19,635 bases of DNA, from positions 1 through 19,635 of the forward strand of contig WTJB01000315.1 in assembly GCA_011526335.1 (NCBI GenBank). Reading direction: 5' to 3'. Positions 1-8,464 of the stretch are shown piece after piece. The stretch is from Candidatus Arcticimaribacter sp. (lineage in GTDB: Bacteria; Bacteroidota; Bacteroidia; Flavobacteriales; Flavobacteriaceae). Made by a program: the position numbers and the translations under genes. Within the stretch, counting starts at the first letter, position 1. Every line of letters starts with the position of its first letter. The notes beneath the pieces are model-generated. The model made no database searches and was not told the origin of the DNA. It saw only the letters and a list, made by a program, of their open reading frames with translations.

Positions 1-1683
1 TCAGGATCAAGTGGTACTGGAGGGAATAACGTAGCCATAGGGTTTAGTGCATTAGCAGACAACTCAGCAGATGATAATGTAGCCATTGGTTATACCGCCC
101 TAACATTAAACTCTGGAGGGACACAGAATGTAGCCGTGGGTTCACAAGCATTGGATGAAAACACTACCGGGCAATACAATACAGCTGTGGGCTACAATGC
201 ACTCAATGCAAACACTTCTGGAGAGAACAATATCGCCATTGGCAAAGCAGCCATGGCCGCTAACATTACAGGACAGAAGAACCTCGTTATAGGAACCGAC
301 GCAGATTTAGGAGCAAGTGACTTAGAAAACGCCATAGCGATTGGTTTTAGCGCTACAGTGAATGTGAGTAACACCATACAATTAGGTAACAGTGATATAA
401 CGCGAGTAACTACTGCTGGGGTTGTTTCTTCAACAGGCTATACCGATTCTTCATTGGGGCCTAAAAACGAACTTTTGGTTGTGGGAGACGACGCAAGAAT
501 TATATCAACGGATATCTTAACCATTGACGATGTAAACGAAAGAGTGGGGATAGGTACATCGACCCCTTCTGTTACTCTCCATATGATTGGTGAGGGTTCT
601 GAAACAGCACAGATTCGCATAGAGCAATTTAACTCCAATACAGATGCACCTGACATTAGGTTTTTCCGATCGAGAGGGACGGAGTCTTCACCTAGTGCAG
701 TACAAACAGGAGATTTTCTCTCCTCCATCAATACCCATGCTTACGACGGAACAGACTATGAGCAGTCGGCCTATATTAGGTTCTATGCCGATGGCAGTGA
801 CGGAGATAGTTATATGCGAATTAACACATTAGTTTCTGGGGCATTAGACACCAGGTTAGAAATTGACGCTGCGGGAAACACGAATATTGAAGGCGATTTA
901 TTGGTCGATCAAAAAGTAGGCATTGGAACCACCGTGCCCACAGAAACCATTCATATTGTGGGTGAGTCCGACCAGGGAATGGTCATGCGACTAGAACAAA
1001 ACAATAATGGAACAGACGCCCCCGACATAAAATTCTATCGTTCTAGAGGGACCAATTCTTCTCCATTAGCTGTGGGCAGTAGCGACAATCTTGGTTTTAT
1101 CAATATGTTTGCCCACGATGGATCTGACTACGTACATTCGGGAGCAGCAGGCTGGGTCTCGACAGATACCGATGGGGATTCAAGCTACCGTATACAAACT
1201 CGAGTTAGTGGGACAAGAGCTGAAAGGTTGAGCATAAACAGTGATGGGGATACCGATATCTTTGGATATTTAGATATTGAAGACAACGATCCAGGGAATT
1301 TTATCGAATTTATTCTCAGCGGCACCGAAAGAGGGAATATAGACGTTACTACCTCTGGAACAACGTATAACACAATTTCTGATTATCGTCTCAAAGAGGA
1401 CTTCAAAAACTTTGATGGGCTAAGCTTAATCAACGCCATAAAGGTCTATGACTACAAATGGAAAGAAGGACAGTCTAGAAGTTATGGGGTAAAAGCACAC
1501 GAACTTCAGGAGGTTATTCCCTACACTGTTACCGGTGAACGAGATGGTGAGCAAATGCAAATGGTGGACTATTCTAAACTGGTTCCTGTTTTAACGAAAG
1601 CCATTCAAGACCAACAAAAGATGATTGATTCGTTGCTTCGAAGAGTGGAACAGCTTGAGGAAAAAGTAAGCGACAACGACTAA
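1..1683 (+). CDS. Secreted fibre-like protein with YadA-type head repeats and C-terminal S74 chaperone domain (5' end missing)
   Basis: The reading frame is open from base 1, so the start lies outside the window; 560 residues are visible. Residues about 10-110 are N-x-A-(I/V)-G repeats of the YadA/trimeric-adhesin head type. Residues 182-430 hold two copies of a module of about 124 residues, each opening with VGIGT. From residue 460 the sequence SDYRLKEDF, then INAIKVYDYKW and GVKAHELQEVIP, matches the Peptidase_S74 intramolecular chaperone of phage tail spikes, in which a Ser-Asp pair supports autocleavage. The last 35 residues (QDQQKMIDSLLRRVEQLEEK) look like a trimeric coiled coil. In Bacteroidota such proteins are usually large, exported and not phage-borne; no phage genes lie nearby. 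It is probably a trimeric surface or extracellular fibre whose S74 end drives folding. The ligand is unknown. Confidence 0.85.
   Translation, partial: SGSSGTGGNNVAIGFSALADNSADDNVAIGYTALTLNSGGTQNVAVGSQALDENTTGQYNTAVGYNALNANTSGENNIAIGKAAMAANITGQKNLVIGTDADLGASDLENAIAIGFSATVNVSNTIQLGNSDITRVTTAGVVSSTGYTDSSLGPKNELLVVGDDARIISTDILTIDDVNERVGIGTSTPSVTLHMIGEGSETAQIRIEQFNSNTDAPDIRFFRSRGTESSPSAVQTGDFLSSINTHAYDGTDYEQSAYIRFYADGSDGDSYMRINTLVSGALDTRLEIDAAGNTNIEGDLLVDQKVGIGTTVPTETIHIVGESDQGMVMRLEQNNNGTDAPDIKFYRSRGTNSSPLAVGSSDNLGFINMFAHDGSDYVHSGAAGWVSTDTDGDSSYRIQTRVSGTRAERLSINSDGDTDIFGYLDIEDNDPGNFIEFILSGTERGNIDVTTSGTTYNTISDYRLKEDFKNFDGLSLINAIKVYDYKWKEGQSRSYGVKAHELQEVIPYTVTGERDGEQMQMVDYSKLVPVLTKAIQDQQKMIDSLLRRVEQLEEKVSDND
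28..330 (+). repeat. Tandem 17-codon (51-bp) YadA-head-like repeats
   Basis: Repeat units begin at about 28, 76, 127, 178, 229 and 280, 48 or 51 bp apart. Each encodes N-(V/T/I)-A-(I/V)-G followed by a short loop such as NTSGEN or NTTGQY. The units are similar at protein level but diverged in DNA. The array probably extends upstream of the window. Confidence 0.8.
544..1290 (+). repeat. Duplicated protein module of about 372 bp, copies at 544-915 and 916-1290
   Basis: Both copies open with VGIGT and share, in order, TDAPDI(R/K)F(F/Y)RSRGT, SSP, a DG(T/S)DY step, a DGDS(Y/S) step and a final (D/R)RLEI or ERLSI strand with an (A/S)xGxT turn. The matching RSRGT motifs lie 372 bp apart, which equals the module length. 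The DNA has diverged substantially, so the duplication is old. Confidence 0.75.
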
Positions 1684-1782
1684 ACCTTATTGCGTATAGT
1701 TTAGTCCTGAAATTCCTACATCCGGAATATACTTATAAAACATTTGAACTGATTTCCTTAATTTAGAGGAAAGAACAGTATC

Positions 1783-3201
1783 ATGAAAAGCATTTTAACC
1801 GGACTGAGTTTTTTGTGCAGCCTTATGGTCTTTGCACAAAGTCACGACCAAATTTTATCGAATTTAGAAAAAGAAGAAGCCAAGTTTTCTAAAATAGCCC
1901 TCACCATTTGGGACTATGCCGAAATGGGCTATCAGGAAGAGCAAAGTAGCGCGCTATTACAAAAAACCCTGCAAGAAGAAGGCTTTACCATTGAGAAAGG
2001 AGTGGCGGGAATACCCACCGCTTTTGTAGCAGAGTATTCCAATGGGAAAGGTCCTGTGATTGCCATCTTGGGGGAATATGACGCTTTGCCCGGGCTTTCA
2101 CAAAAAGCGGTGAGTTATAAAGTTTCCAACGGAAAACGCGCAGGCCATGCCTGTGGGCACCATTTGTTTGGAACAGCTTCTGCCGCTGCTGCCATTAGCA
2201 TCAAAAAATATATAGCGCAAAATAAAATCAAAGGAACGGTACGTTTCTACGGTTGCCCTGCAGAAGAAGGAGGATCGGGGAAGGTCTATATGACCCGCGC
2301 AGGTTTATTTAACGATGTCGATATTGCTTTGCACTGGCATGCCGGTAGCGGAAACTCTGCTAACCCACGACCAGCTCTAGCCAACAAGTCGGCAAAATTT
2401 CGTTTTTACGGGCGTTCTGCCCACGCGGCGGGAGCACCACAAGAAGGGCGTTCTGCCCTCGATGCCGTGGAGGCCATGAACTACATGACCAACCTTATGC
2501 GCGAACACATGGACATGTCGGCGAGAATCCACTATGTAATTACCCGTGGGGGAGAAGCACCCAATGTCGTTCCCGATTTTGCGGAGGTTTACTATTATTC
2601 CCGCCATCCAAAACGCGATGAGGTGATTAAATTATTTGATCGTATCGTAAAGGCAGCAGAAGGAGCAGCGCTAGGCACAGGGACAACCATGGATTATGAA
2701 ATGATTGGAGGAACCCACGATTTACTCTATGTTCCTACCCTTCAAAAACGCGTACATAAGAACTTCCAAACCATTGGAGGGGTAACCTACAACGAAAAAG
2801 AGATGACCTTTGCCAAGGAAATTGCAAAAAGCTTAGGGAAACCCTTAAACATGGAATATATAGAAGCGGTAGAGCCCTACAATTTACAAGCAAAAGCAGG
2901 TGGCTCAACCGATGTAGGCGATGTGAGTTACACTGTCCCAACGGCAGGCTTACGCGCAGCTACTTGGGTGCCAGGAACACCGGCCCACAGCTGGCAAGCC
3001 GTAGCGGCTGGGGGAACCAGCATTGGTACCAAAGGGATGATGAATGCCGCAAAAGCGTTGACTTTAACCGGGATGCAATTGTTCGACGACCCCGCCTTTA
3101 TCGAACAAGTGCAGAAAGAGTTCTTGGAAATCCGCGGAGCTGATTTTGAATACATCCCGCTCTTGGGTGACCGAGATCCAGCCTTGAATTACCGCAACTA
3201 G
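1783..3201 (+). CDS. Exported M20-family amidohydrolase (AbgB / p-aminobenzoyl-glutamate hydrolase-like)
   Basis: A 472-residue metallopeptidase-fold amidohydrolase. Residues 1-18 form a signal peptide ending FAQ, so the enzyme should be periplasmic, unlike cytoplasmic E. coli AbgB. Metal-site motifs are in order: GEYDALPGLS at 97-106, AGHACGHH at 120-127, and PAEEGGSG at 159-166 with the catalytic and ligand glutamates. A dimerisation-domain motif GRSAHAA lies at 210-216, and GGSTDVGDVSY at 373-383 supplies the late ligand region. Family members hydrolyse N-acyl amino acid or aminobenzoyl-glutamate amides using two divalent metals. The substrate cannot be read from the sequence. It is followed after 2 bp by another exported protein, so the two are probably co-transcribed. 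No clear promoter is seen in the 99-bp gap upstream. Confidence 0.88.
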   Translation: MKSILTGLSFLCSLMVFAQSHDQILSNLEKEEAKFSKIALTIWDYAEMGYQEEQSSALLQKTLQEEGFTIEKGVAGIPTAFVAEYSNGKGPVIAILGEYDALPGLSQKAVSYKVSNGKRAGHACGHHLFGTASAAAAISIKKYIAQNKIKGTVRFYGCPAEEGGSGKVYMTRAGLFNDVDIALHWHAGSGNSANPRPALANKSAKFRFYGRSAHAAGAPQEGRSALDAVEAMNYMTNLMREHMDMSARIHYVITRGGEAPNVVPDFAEVYYYSRHPKRDEVIKLFDRIVKAAEGAALGTGTTMDYEMIGGTHDLLYVPTLQKRVHKNFQTIGGVTYNEKEMTFAKEIAKSLGKPLNMEYIEAVEPYNLQAKAGGSTDVGDVSYTVPTAGLRAATWVPGTPAHSWQAVAAGGTSIGTKGMMNAAKALTLTGMQLFDDPAFIEQVQKEFLEIRGADFEYIPLLGDRDPALNYRN

Positions 3202-3203
3202 TC

Positions 3204-3908
3204 ATGAAAAAATTAATCGTATGTGTGAGCTTGTGCACCTTCCTTTGGGGAAGTGCACAAGACTTTACCGCAGAAGAATTGCTCGACCGAAGCATTGCTT
3301 ACCACGACCCTCAAGGAAAATGGGCCAGCTTTCAAGGAGAATTTACTGTGGAAATGGAAACGCCCAACCGACCCAAGCGAACAACGCTTTTGGAAATGGA
3401 CTTCCCCAAAGAACGCTTTAAGTCTTCGGTTACCCAAAACGGAATACACACTGCTGCGCTACTCGAAAAAGGAAAGTGTACACACTGGTATGAGGGAAGT
3501 ACTGATTTTTCAGACGAAATAGCCCAAGAACAACGCTTGAATTGTGAGCGCACTACCAAAATGCGCAACTATTACGTTTACCTTTACGGCCTTCCCATGA
3601 AGCTAAAAGATCCCGGCACCCAATTAGCGCCAAAGGCGTTTAAAAAGCGCTTAAAAGGAGAAGAGTTTTGGTGCATTAAAGTGAGCTATGACGAAACCGT
3701 AGGCAAAGACACTTGGTATTTTTACTTTGACAAAAACGACTACCGTTTGCGCCATTATCAATTTTACCACGATGAAGCTAAGAACGATGGAGAATACATT
3801 CTTCTTTCAGAGGAAGCGGTAGTGCAAGGCATAAAAATGCCGAAAGTTCGCGCTTGGTACACCAATGGCGATGATCGCTATTTGGGGACCGATGTCTTAA
3901 TCAATTAA
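3204..3908 (+). CDS. Exported protein of unknown function (DUF6503-like)
   Basis: A 234-residue protein with a signal peptide at residues 1-18 (MKKLIVCVSL to GSAQ). The mature part has alternating strands with many aromatic residues: WASFQGEFTVEM, FPKERFKSSV, THWYEG, WYFYFDKNDYRL and MPKVRAWYTNGD. This arrangement resembles the Bacteroidota outer-membrane or periplasmic family I associate with DUF6503, with a LolA-like half-barrel feel; that assignment is from memory. The start is 2 bp after the amidohydrolase stop, pointing to translational coupling. The stop codon ends 1 bp before the stop of the convergent gene at 3910, leaving no room for a separate terminator. Confidence 0.7.
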   Translation: MKKLIVCVSLCTFLWGSAQDFTAEELLDRSIAYHDPQGKWASFQGEFTVEMETPNRPKRTTLLEMDFPKERFKSSVTQNGIHTAALLEKGKCTHWYEGSTDFSDEIAQEQRLNCERTTKMRNYYVYLYGLPMKLKDPGTQLAPKAFKKRLKGEEFWCIKVSYDETVGKDTWYFYFDKNDYRLRHYQFYHDEAKNDGEYILLSEEAVVQGIKMPKVRAWYTNGDDRYLGTDVLIN

Positions 3909-3909
3909 C

Positions 3910-4557
3910 TTACTCTCCCGAACGCTTGTGCCAAATCTCGTGCATGGGTGCACCCTTGCTGTTGTTTCCTTTGTGGTACCAGTCGTCTTCGTTTAAGCGG
4001 TATTCAAAAGGCAACACCTTTCCCACTTTGCTGTTGTCTCTGGAAAAGTATTGGAGGCTTTCTACATAGTTTCCATCTACTGCCGTATAGGTTCCACCAC
4101 CGCAACCCTTAAAGGCCATCGAGGCGGTATCAAAAGCGGTCCATTGAAAGTGCCCATCGAGTAAAAACTTCATGGTTTTTCTTGAGCGAGTGAGGTCGCG
4201 TCGTTGTTCTCCTTCGGGTTTTACCCGTCCTGCCATTAGCCATTTCCCTTCCAAATCTTGATCGGGAATGGCCACAACCTTCCAGTCTTCCCCTTTCTCT
4301 ATGGTCATGCTTTTTAGGCTGTCTTTCGCGAAGTTAGAATTGAATTCAAAAACGACGTCGTCTCCTTTTTCGGTCGTGGAATAGAATCCACCACGGGTGA
4401 AAACAAAAGCACCGTCTTTCGCGTTGAAGACCGTTTCGAGTAAATATTGATTGTCTTTAAAAACGCGGTGAACATTACCTTCCGCTACAAATTCAAAAAC
4501 CTGTGCCGCAGCAAAGAGTGGAAGGAAGATTAGCAAATAAAGCATACGATTTTTCAT
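3910..4557 (-). CDS. Exported protein of unknown function, possibly lipocalin-like
   Basis: A 215-residue protein with a signal peptide at residues 1-19 (MKNRMLYLLI to FAAAQ). The mature part begins with short beta-type segments (FEFVAEGNVHRVFKD, GAFVFTRGGFYSTTEKGD). From residue 102 it has LEGKWLMAGR, then FLLDGHFQWTAFDT, GCGGGTYT at 151-158, DGNYVESLQYFSRD and MHEIWHKR near the end. The GKW opening followed by regular strands is lipocalin-like and resembles hypothetical Bacteroidota proteins often labelled 'membrane or secreted protein'. I do not recognise a function. It starts 5 bp after the GH65 stop, so both are probably on one transcript, suggesting an accessory role next to the hydrolase. 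Confidence 0.65.
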   Translation of the reverse strand: MKNRMLYLLIFLPLFAAAQVFEFVAEGNVHRVFKDNQYLLETVFNAKDGAFVFTRGGFYSTTEKGDDVVFEFNSNFAKDSLKSMTIEKGEDWKVVAIPDQDLEGKWLMAGRVKPEGEQRRDLTRSRKTMKFLLDGHFQWTAFDTASMAFKGCGGGTYTAVDGNYVESLQYFSRDNSKVGKVLPFEYRLNEDDWYHKGNNSKGAPMHEIWHKRSGE

Positions 4558-4562
4558 GTGTT

Positions 4563-6593
4563 TTAATTTACAGTAAAGCGAGTTTCATCTTTCCCTACCC
4601 CTTTAAGGGTAAGCGATTTCCATGCCTTGGGCAGTTGTGTTGGCAATTGTTTTACGCCCTCTTGTTGAATATCGAGCCCACCAATTCCGAAGAGCACGGC
4701 TTGTAACATTCCTCCTGCACCAGTGGCAAAGTAAGGGTTTGAGCCACCTGCTGTTTCAGCAATGACCTTAAAGGGAGGTAACTCATTGGGTTGATAGCTC
4801 TTTTCGAACATACTAAAGGCGCGCTCTGGGTTGCCTAAGCGAGCAGCCAAAACGGAAAGAATGGCTCCCCCCATAGCAGGGCCATCAGGAGATAGTCGCG
4901 GCTCGTAATAATTCAAGTCACGTAAAATAGCGTCTTTCTCTGTAACAATTTTAAGCGGGTAGGACAGTAAGTTTGCATCGGCTTGTTTGATGATTTGCCC
5001 CGCATAGGTTTCATTTTCTTTGGTCGTTCCGTCAGGAAACTGAAGAATTGGAATATTAGCCGCTACATGACGCCAATCGGCAGGAGGGGTTTTCCCTAAA
5101 GCTTCTGCGGCTAGACTGGCATATTCCAGTACGGTTTTTGCCATCCCGTTTGTAAAGGCGTTGTTGTCGATATTTTCTTCCCATTCGTTGGCACCAATCA
5201 CATTGTTGATTTCATATCGTCCTGGGCCATTGCGTTCCACACGACTAGCCCAAAACTTTGCGATTTCTTCTAAGACGGGGTAGCCTCTAGTGGTCAACCA
5301 TTCTTTGTCTTGGGTTACTTCATAATACTTCCAAAAGGCCCACCCAATGGTCGCTGAAATATGGTGTTGGAAAGGTCCGGTCAAGGCCCAAATGGGGGTG
5401 TCTTCCGAGCCATCTTCCGCCGATTCCCAAGGGAACATAGCTCCGTCGTAACCATGAGAAAAAGCGTTTTCTTTTGCTGCCCCTAAACGTTCATAGCGGT
5501 ATTCCAATAGGGAACGCGCAATCTCGGGTTGAAGCACCAAAAGGGGAGGATACATCCACAGTTCGGTATCCCAAAATACGTGACCGTTATAACCTAAACC
5601 GGAGAGTCCCATGGGAGAGAGCGAATAAGCCGTTCCTTTTCGAGCAAAGGAATACAAATGATATAAAGCAGAGCGCACAGCGCGTTGTGAACGCAAATCG
5701 CCTTCGATTTCGATATCGCTTTCCCACAGTTTGTTCCACGCTTTTTGGTGGGCACTGTACAAACGTTCAATTCCTTCGAGTTTAGCAAAAAGGGTCAAGC
5801 GCTCGGCCTCGTTGTGCGGGTCGTTGTTTTGAACAGAGGAAAGGGTAGAACCCACCAAAGCAAAACGATAGGTCTCTCCTTTTTTCAGTTGTTTTTTAAA
5901 CTTCATCAAGTGCATGTTGTAGTCCCAATCTTCGTGGATAATCTTGGGTTCATGCCCGTGTTTTTCGGGGAAAATAAAAGAAGTTGAAGCCGCCACTTTT
6001 TTCTTTCCTGGGCTAAACCCAACCGAACTCATCAGGGGAATCAAAACGTGCGGACGGTCAATTTCAGCATAGAGGTTACGCACATCTGAAATGTGGTTGG
6101 GGGTTTCGATATAGTTGATAGGAACGATGTTTACATCGTCTAATGCAGTAATTTCTATAATGCTCATGGCCGTGTAGGGCAAGTTGCGCAAGGACATTAA
6201 GCGGTGCTTGACCTTCACTTTTTTAGGCACATTAAAGGTGGTAATTAGCTCGGCATTTTTCATGTCGAGGGTCTGCGCATAGCCTTCAATTTGATTGCGG
6301 TCAATGCGGCGTTGGTCTACCTCCAAATGCATGTTCATGTGGTTGAAGGTTTTTAAGATATTACTAACTCGCCCACGTTGGTAATAGTCATACACCCCAT
6401 TGAGAACAACGTCTTTAATCTTTAAAGGGTCGGGAGAAGAGACCATCCCTACCATCCCATTGGCTACCGTAACGCCGTAGTAGAAATTCGGGTCAATATC
6501 ATCGGCGACAATGTGCCAAGGCGATTTTTTTAATGCTTGTGCTTGCAGTAAAAAAGCACTAAAAATGAAGAGAAAGGAAAGTCGTTTTTTCAT
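4563..6593 (-). CDS. Exported glycoside hydrolase family 65 protein, probable alpha-glucosidase (kojibiose hydrolase-like)
   Basis: A 676-residue protein with a signal peptide (residues 1-19, FLLQAQA), so it acts in the periplasm. It has the GH65 layout: an N-terminal beta-sandwich (about 20-270), a linker, and an (alpha/alpha)6 barrel with GYNGHVFWDTELWMYPP at 334-350. VIGANEWEENIDNNAFTN at 465-482 matches the catalytic loop IGPDEYHENVDNNAYTN of GH65 phosphorylases, with Glu470 as the general acid. A second glutamate, Glu613 in VIAETAGGSNPYF, lies 143 residues on. GH65 phosphorylases bind phosphate in this region, whereas the Flavobacterium johnsoniae kojibiose hydrolase uses a base Glu at similar spacing (from memory, Glu472 and Glu616). 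This favours hydrolysis over phosphorolysis. Maltose- or trehalose-type substrates remain possible. Confidence 0.85.
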   Translation of the reverse strand: MKKRLSFLFIFSAFLLQAQALKKSPWHIVADDIDPNFYYGVTVANGMVGMVSSPDPLKIKDVVLNGVYDYYQRGRVSNILKTFNHMNMHLEVDQRRIDRNQIEGYAQTLDMKNAELITTFNVPKKVKVKHRLMSLRNLPYTAMSIIEITALDDVNIVPINYIETPNHISDVRNLYAEIDRPHVLIPLMSSVGFSPGKKKVAASTSFIFPEKHGHEPKIIHEDWDYNMHLMKFKKQLKKGETYRFALVGSTLSSVQNNDPHNEAERLTLFAKLEGIERLYSAHQKAWNKLWESDIEIEGDLRSQRAVRSALYHLYSFARKGTAYSLSPMGLSGLGYNGHVFWDTELWMYPPLLVLQPEIARSLLEYRYERLGAAKENAFSHGYDGAMFPWESAEDGSEDTPIWALTGPFQHHISATIGWAFWKYYEVTQDKEWLTTRGYPVLEEIAKFWASRVERNGPGRYEINNVIGANEWEENIDNNAFTNGMAKTVLEYASLAAEALGKTPPADWRHVAANIPILQFPDGTTKENETYAGQIIKQADANLLSYPLKIVTEKDAILRDLNYYEPRLSPDGPAMGGAILSVLAARLGNPERAFSMFEKSYQPNELPPFKVIAETAGGSNPYFATGAGGMLQAVLFGIGGLDIQQEGVKQLPTQLPKAWKSLTLKGVGKDETRFTVN

Positions 6594-6630
6594 TGTTTTG
6601 GTTTTTCGCTCTAAAAATAATAATTATCGT

Positions 6631-8370
6631 TTACATGCGGGTTTGGTAGGTATATAGCTCGTAGTACCGCCCTTTTTTCTCCAGCAATTCCTGGTGTTTA
6701 CCTTGTTCAGCGATTCTTCCTTCTTCGATGACCAAGATTTGATCGGCCTTTTGAATGGTGCTTAGGCGGTGGGCAATCACCAAGGTGGTACGTTGGTGCA
6801 TTAATTTTCCAAGACTCTCTTGAATGTAGCGTTCGCTCTCGGTATCGAGGTTAGAGGTGGCTTCGTCTAAAATGACCAGTTGAGGAGCTGCCAGAAGCGC
6901 CCTTGCGATGGAAATGCGTTGGCGCTGTCCTCCCGACAGTTTCACGCCTCGTTCCCCAATAAGGGTGTTTAAGCCTTCGTCAAAACGGTCGGTGAATTCG
7001 GTGACATAAGCTCCTTTTGCAGCAGCTTCTACTTCTTCGTCACTGGCATCTGGGCGAGGAAATAAAACGTTCTCTTTGATGGTTCCTTCATAGAGGAAAT
7101 CGTCTTGTAAGACCACGCCGAGGTGTTGTCTAAAACTACGAAGATTGATTTTGGAAAGGTCTTGTTCATCTACATAAACCGTCCCTTCTGTTGGGGTTAA
7201 AAATCCAGAAGCTAAGCCCGCAATGGTAGATTTTCCTGAACCTGAAGAGCCTACCAGGGCAATGACCTCCCCTTTTTTGGCTTCGAAAGAGACCTCATGC
7301 AAGACAGCTTTATTGGTTTCGTAGGCAAAGGATACGTTTTCAAAACGGAGATTGCCTTTTAACTCGGTTAAATATTGTGTTCTTACTCTGGGGTCGTCTT
7401 CCTCAGGAGTATGCATTAATTCTTGTGTACGATCTAGCCCTGCAAAGGCTTCGGTGAGTTGACTCCCAATATTACTCATTTGCACTATGGGGGCAATCAT
7501 AAAACCCAGAAAAAGGGTAAAGGAGACAAACTCCCCGTAAGTGAGACTGCCTTGCATGATAAAATAACCTCCAATGCCCATAATACCCGCAGAGGCAATA
7601 CCGAGTAAAAATGTGGAAGCACTGGTCATAAAGGCCGTGGCGGTTAAGCTTTTTTTTACATTTAAAAAAAGACGCTCAACCCCAGCTTCAAAGGTTTTTT
7701 GTTCTTGTTCTTCGGCATTAAACCCTTTGATGACCCGAATTCCGTTTAATGTCTCGGTTAAACGACCCGTCACTTCGGCGTTGATTTTTCCACGCTCCCT
7801 AAAGATAGGGCGAATATAACCGAAGGCTTTAAGCGCAATAAGCGCAAAAATCCCAACAGGCAAGAGTACAAAAAGGGTCATCATCCCGTTAATGTTGATC
7901 AAAATCACCAAGGAAATCAAGGCCGTTATGGATCCTCCTATGAGCTGTACAAGACCCGTCCCTACCAAGTTGCGCACCCCTTCTACATCGGTCATTACGC
8001 GAGAAACTAAGGCTCCCGCTTTTTGGTTGTCAAAAAAACTTACGGGCAAGGTGAGCAATTTTTTTTGAACATTGGCGCGTAAAACCGAAATAAGGTGCTG
8101 GGCTTCTACACTTAAAAGGCGCGTTAGCGAAAAAGAACTCAAGGATTGTAACAGCAGAGAGACTCCAACAGCCACCAACAAATAGCCGAGCGTAGTGGTG
8201 TTTTTGGAAGGAATAACATCGTCAATCAACGCTTTACTCGCATAAGGAAGTACAAGTCCTGAGAGACTCCGAACAATGATAAGGAATAAGCCTAAGGCAA
8301 CTATTTTTTTTCGAGGCCAGATGTACTCTTTAAAGGCCCATGTAAAGGAAACTTTTTTCTTTTCTTGCAT
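6631..8370 (-). CDS. ABC transporter, fused permease-ATPase half-exporter (MsbA/LmrA type)
   Basis: A 579-residue type I ABC half-transporter that should work as a homodimer in the inner membrane. The membrane domain spans residues 1-310 with about six segments (near 24-43, 62-80, 140-160, 163-181, 250-272 and 280-297). The ATPase domain spans 340-579: Walker A GSSGSGKST at 374-382, Q-loop at Gln422, signature LSGGQ at 478-482, Walker B LVILDEATS at 498-506 and H-loop His534. All key residues are present. Members export lipids, drugs or peptides; the substrate cannot be assigned. The gene lies 37 bp upstream of the GH65 gene on the same strand, so a common transcript is possible. It diverges from the small His-rich protein gene across a 111-bp region. 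Confidence 0.93.
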   Translation of the reverse strand: MQEKKKVSFTWAFKEYIWPRKKIVALGLFLIIVRSLSGLVLPYASKALIDDVIPSKNTTTLGYLLVAVGVSLLLQSLSSFSLTRLLSVEAQHLISVLRANVQKKLLTLPVSFFDNQKAGALVSRVMTDVEGVRNLVGTGLVQLIGGSITALISLVILININGMMTLFVLLPVGIFALIALKAFGYIRPIFRERGKINAEVTGRLTETLNGIRVIKGFNAEEQEQKTFEAGVERLFLNVKKSLTATAFMTSASTFLLGIASAGIMGIGGYFIMQGSLTYGEFVSFTLFLGFMIAPIVQMSNIGSQLTEAFAGLDRTQELMHTPEEDDPRVRTQYLTELKGNLRFENVSFAYETNKAVLHEVSFEAKKGEVIALVGSSGSGKSTIAGLASGFLTPTEGTVYVDEQDLSKINLRSFRQHLGVVLQDDFLYEGTIKENVLFPRPDASDEEVEAAAKGAYVTEFTDRFDEGLNTLIGERGVKLSGGQRQRISIARALLAAPQLVILDEATSNLDTESERYIQESLGKLMHQRTTLVIAHRLSTIQKADQILVIEEGRIAEQGKHQELLEKKGRYYELYTYQTRM

Positions 8371-8429
8371 GTTGTAAACTTAACTATTTTCCTTTCATCC
8401 GGAGAATTAAACCTTGAATGGTTCAATTT

Positions 8430-8441
8430 TTGTGTACACAA
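8430..8441. promoter_or_regulatory. Perfect 12-bp palindrome in the divergent intergenic region
   Basis: TTGTGTACACAA is a perfect dyad located 24 bp before the -7 box of the His-rich protein gene and 60 bp upstream of the ABC transporter start. Its size and position suit a dimeric repressor or activator site. The regulator is not in the window. Confidence 0.4.
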
Positions 8442-8464
8442 TCATAGAATACAATTAGATTTTC

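Noticed and set aside
28..330. Evenly spaced repeats near the window start as a CRISPR-like array
   Set aside because: The periodicity is 51 bp in frame, the DNA copies are diverged, and the repeat is explained by the YadA-head protein motif; no cas genes are present.
1..1683. Prophage or tailocin region because of the S74 domain
   Set aside because: No capsid, tail, lysis, integrase or terminase genes follow, and S74 domains are common in exported non-phage proteins of Bacteroidota.
1679..1705. Inverted repeat ACTAAAC/GTTTAGT around the stop codon of the fibre gene, as a terminator
   Set aside because: The stem is 7 bp and AT-rich with a 13-nt loop, and no T-run follows; a second ATTCC/GGAAT stem downstream is equally weak.
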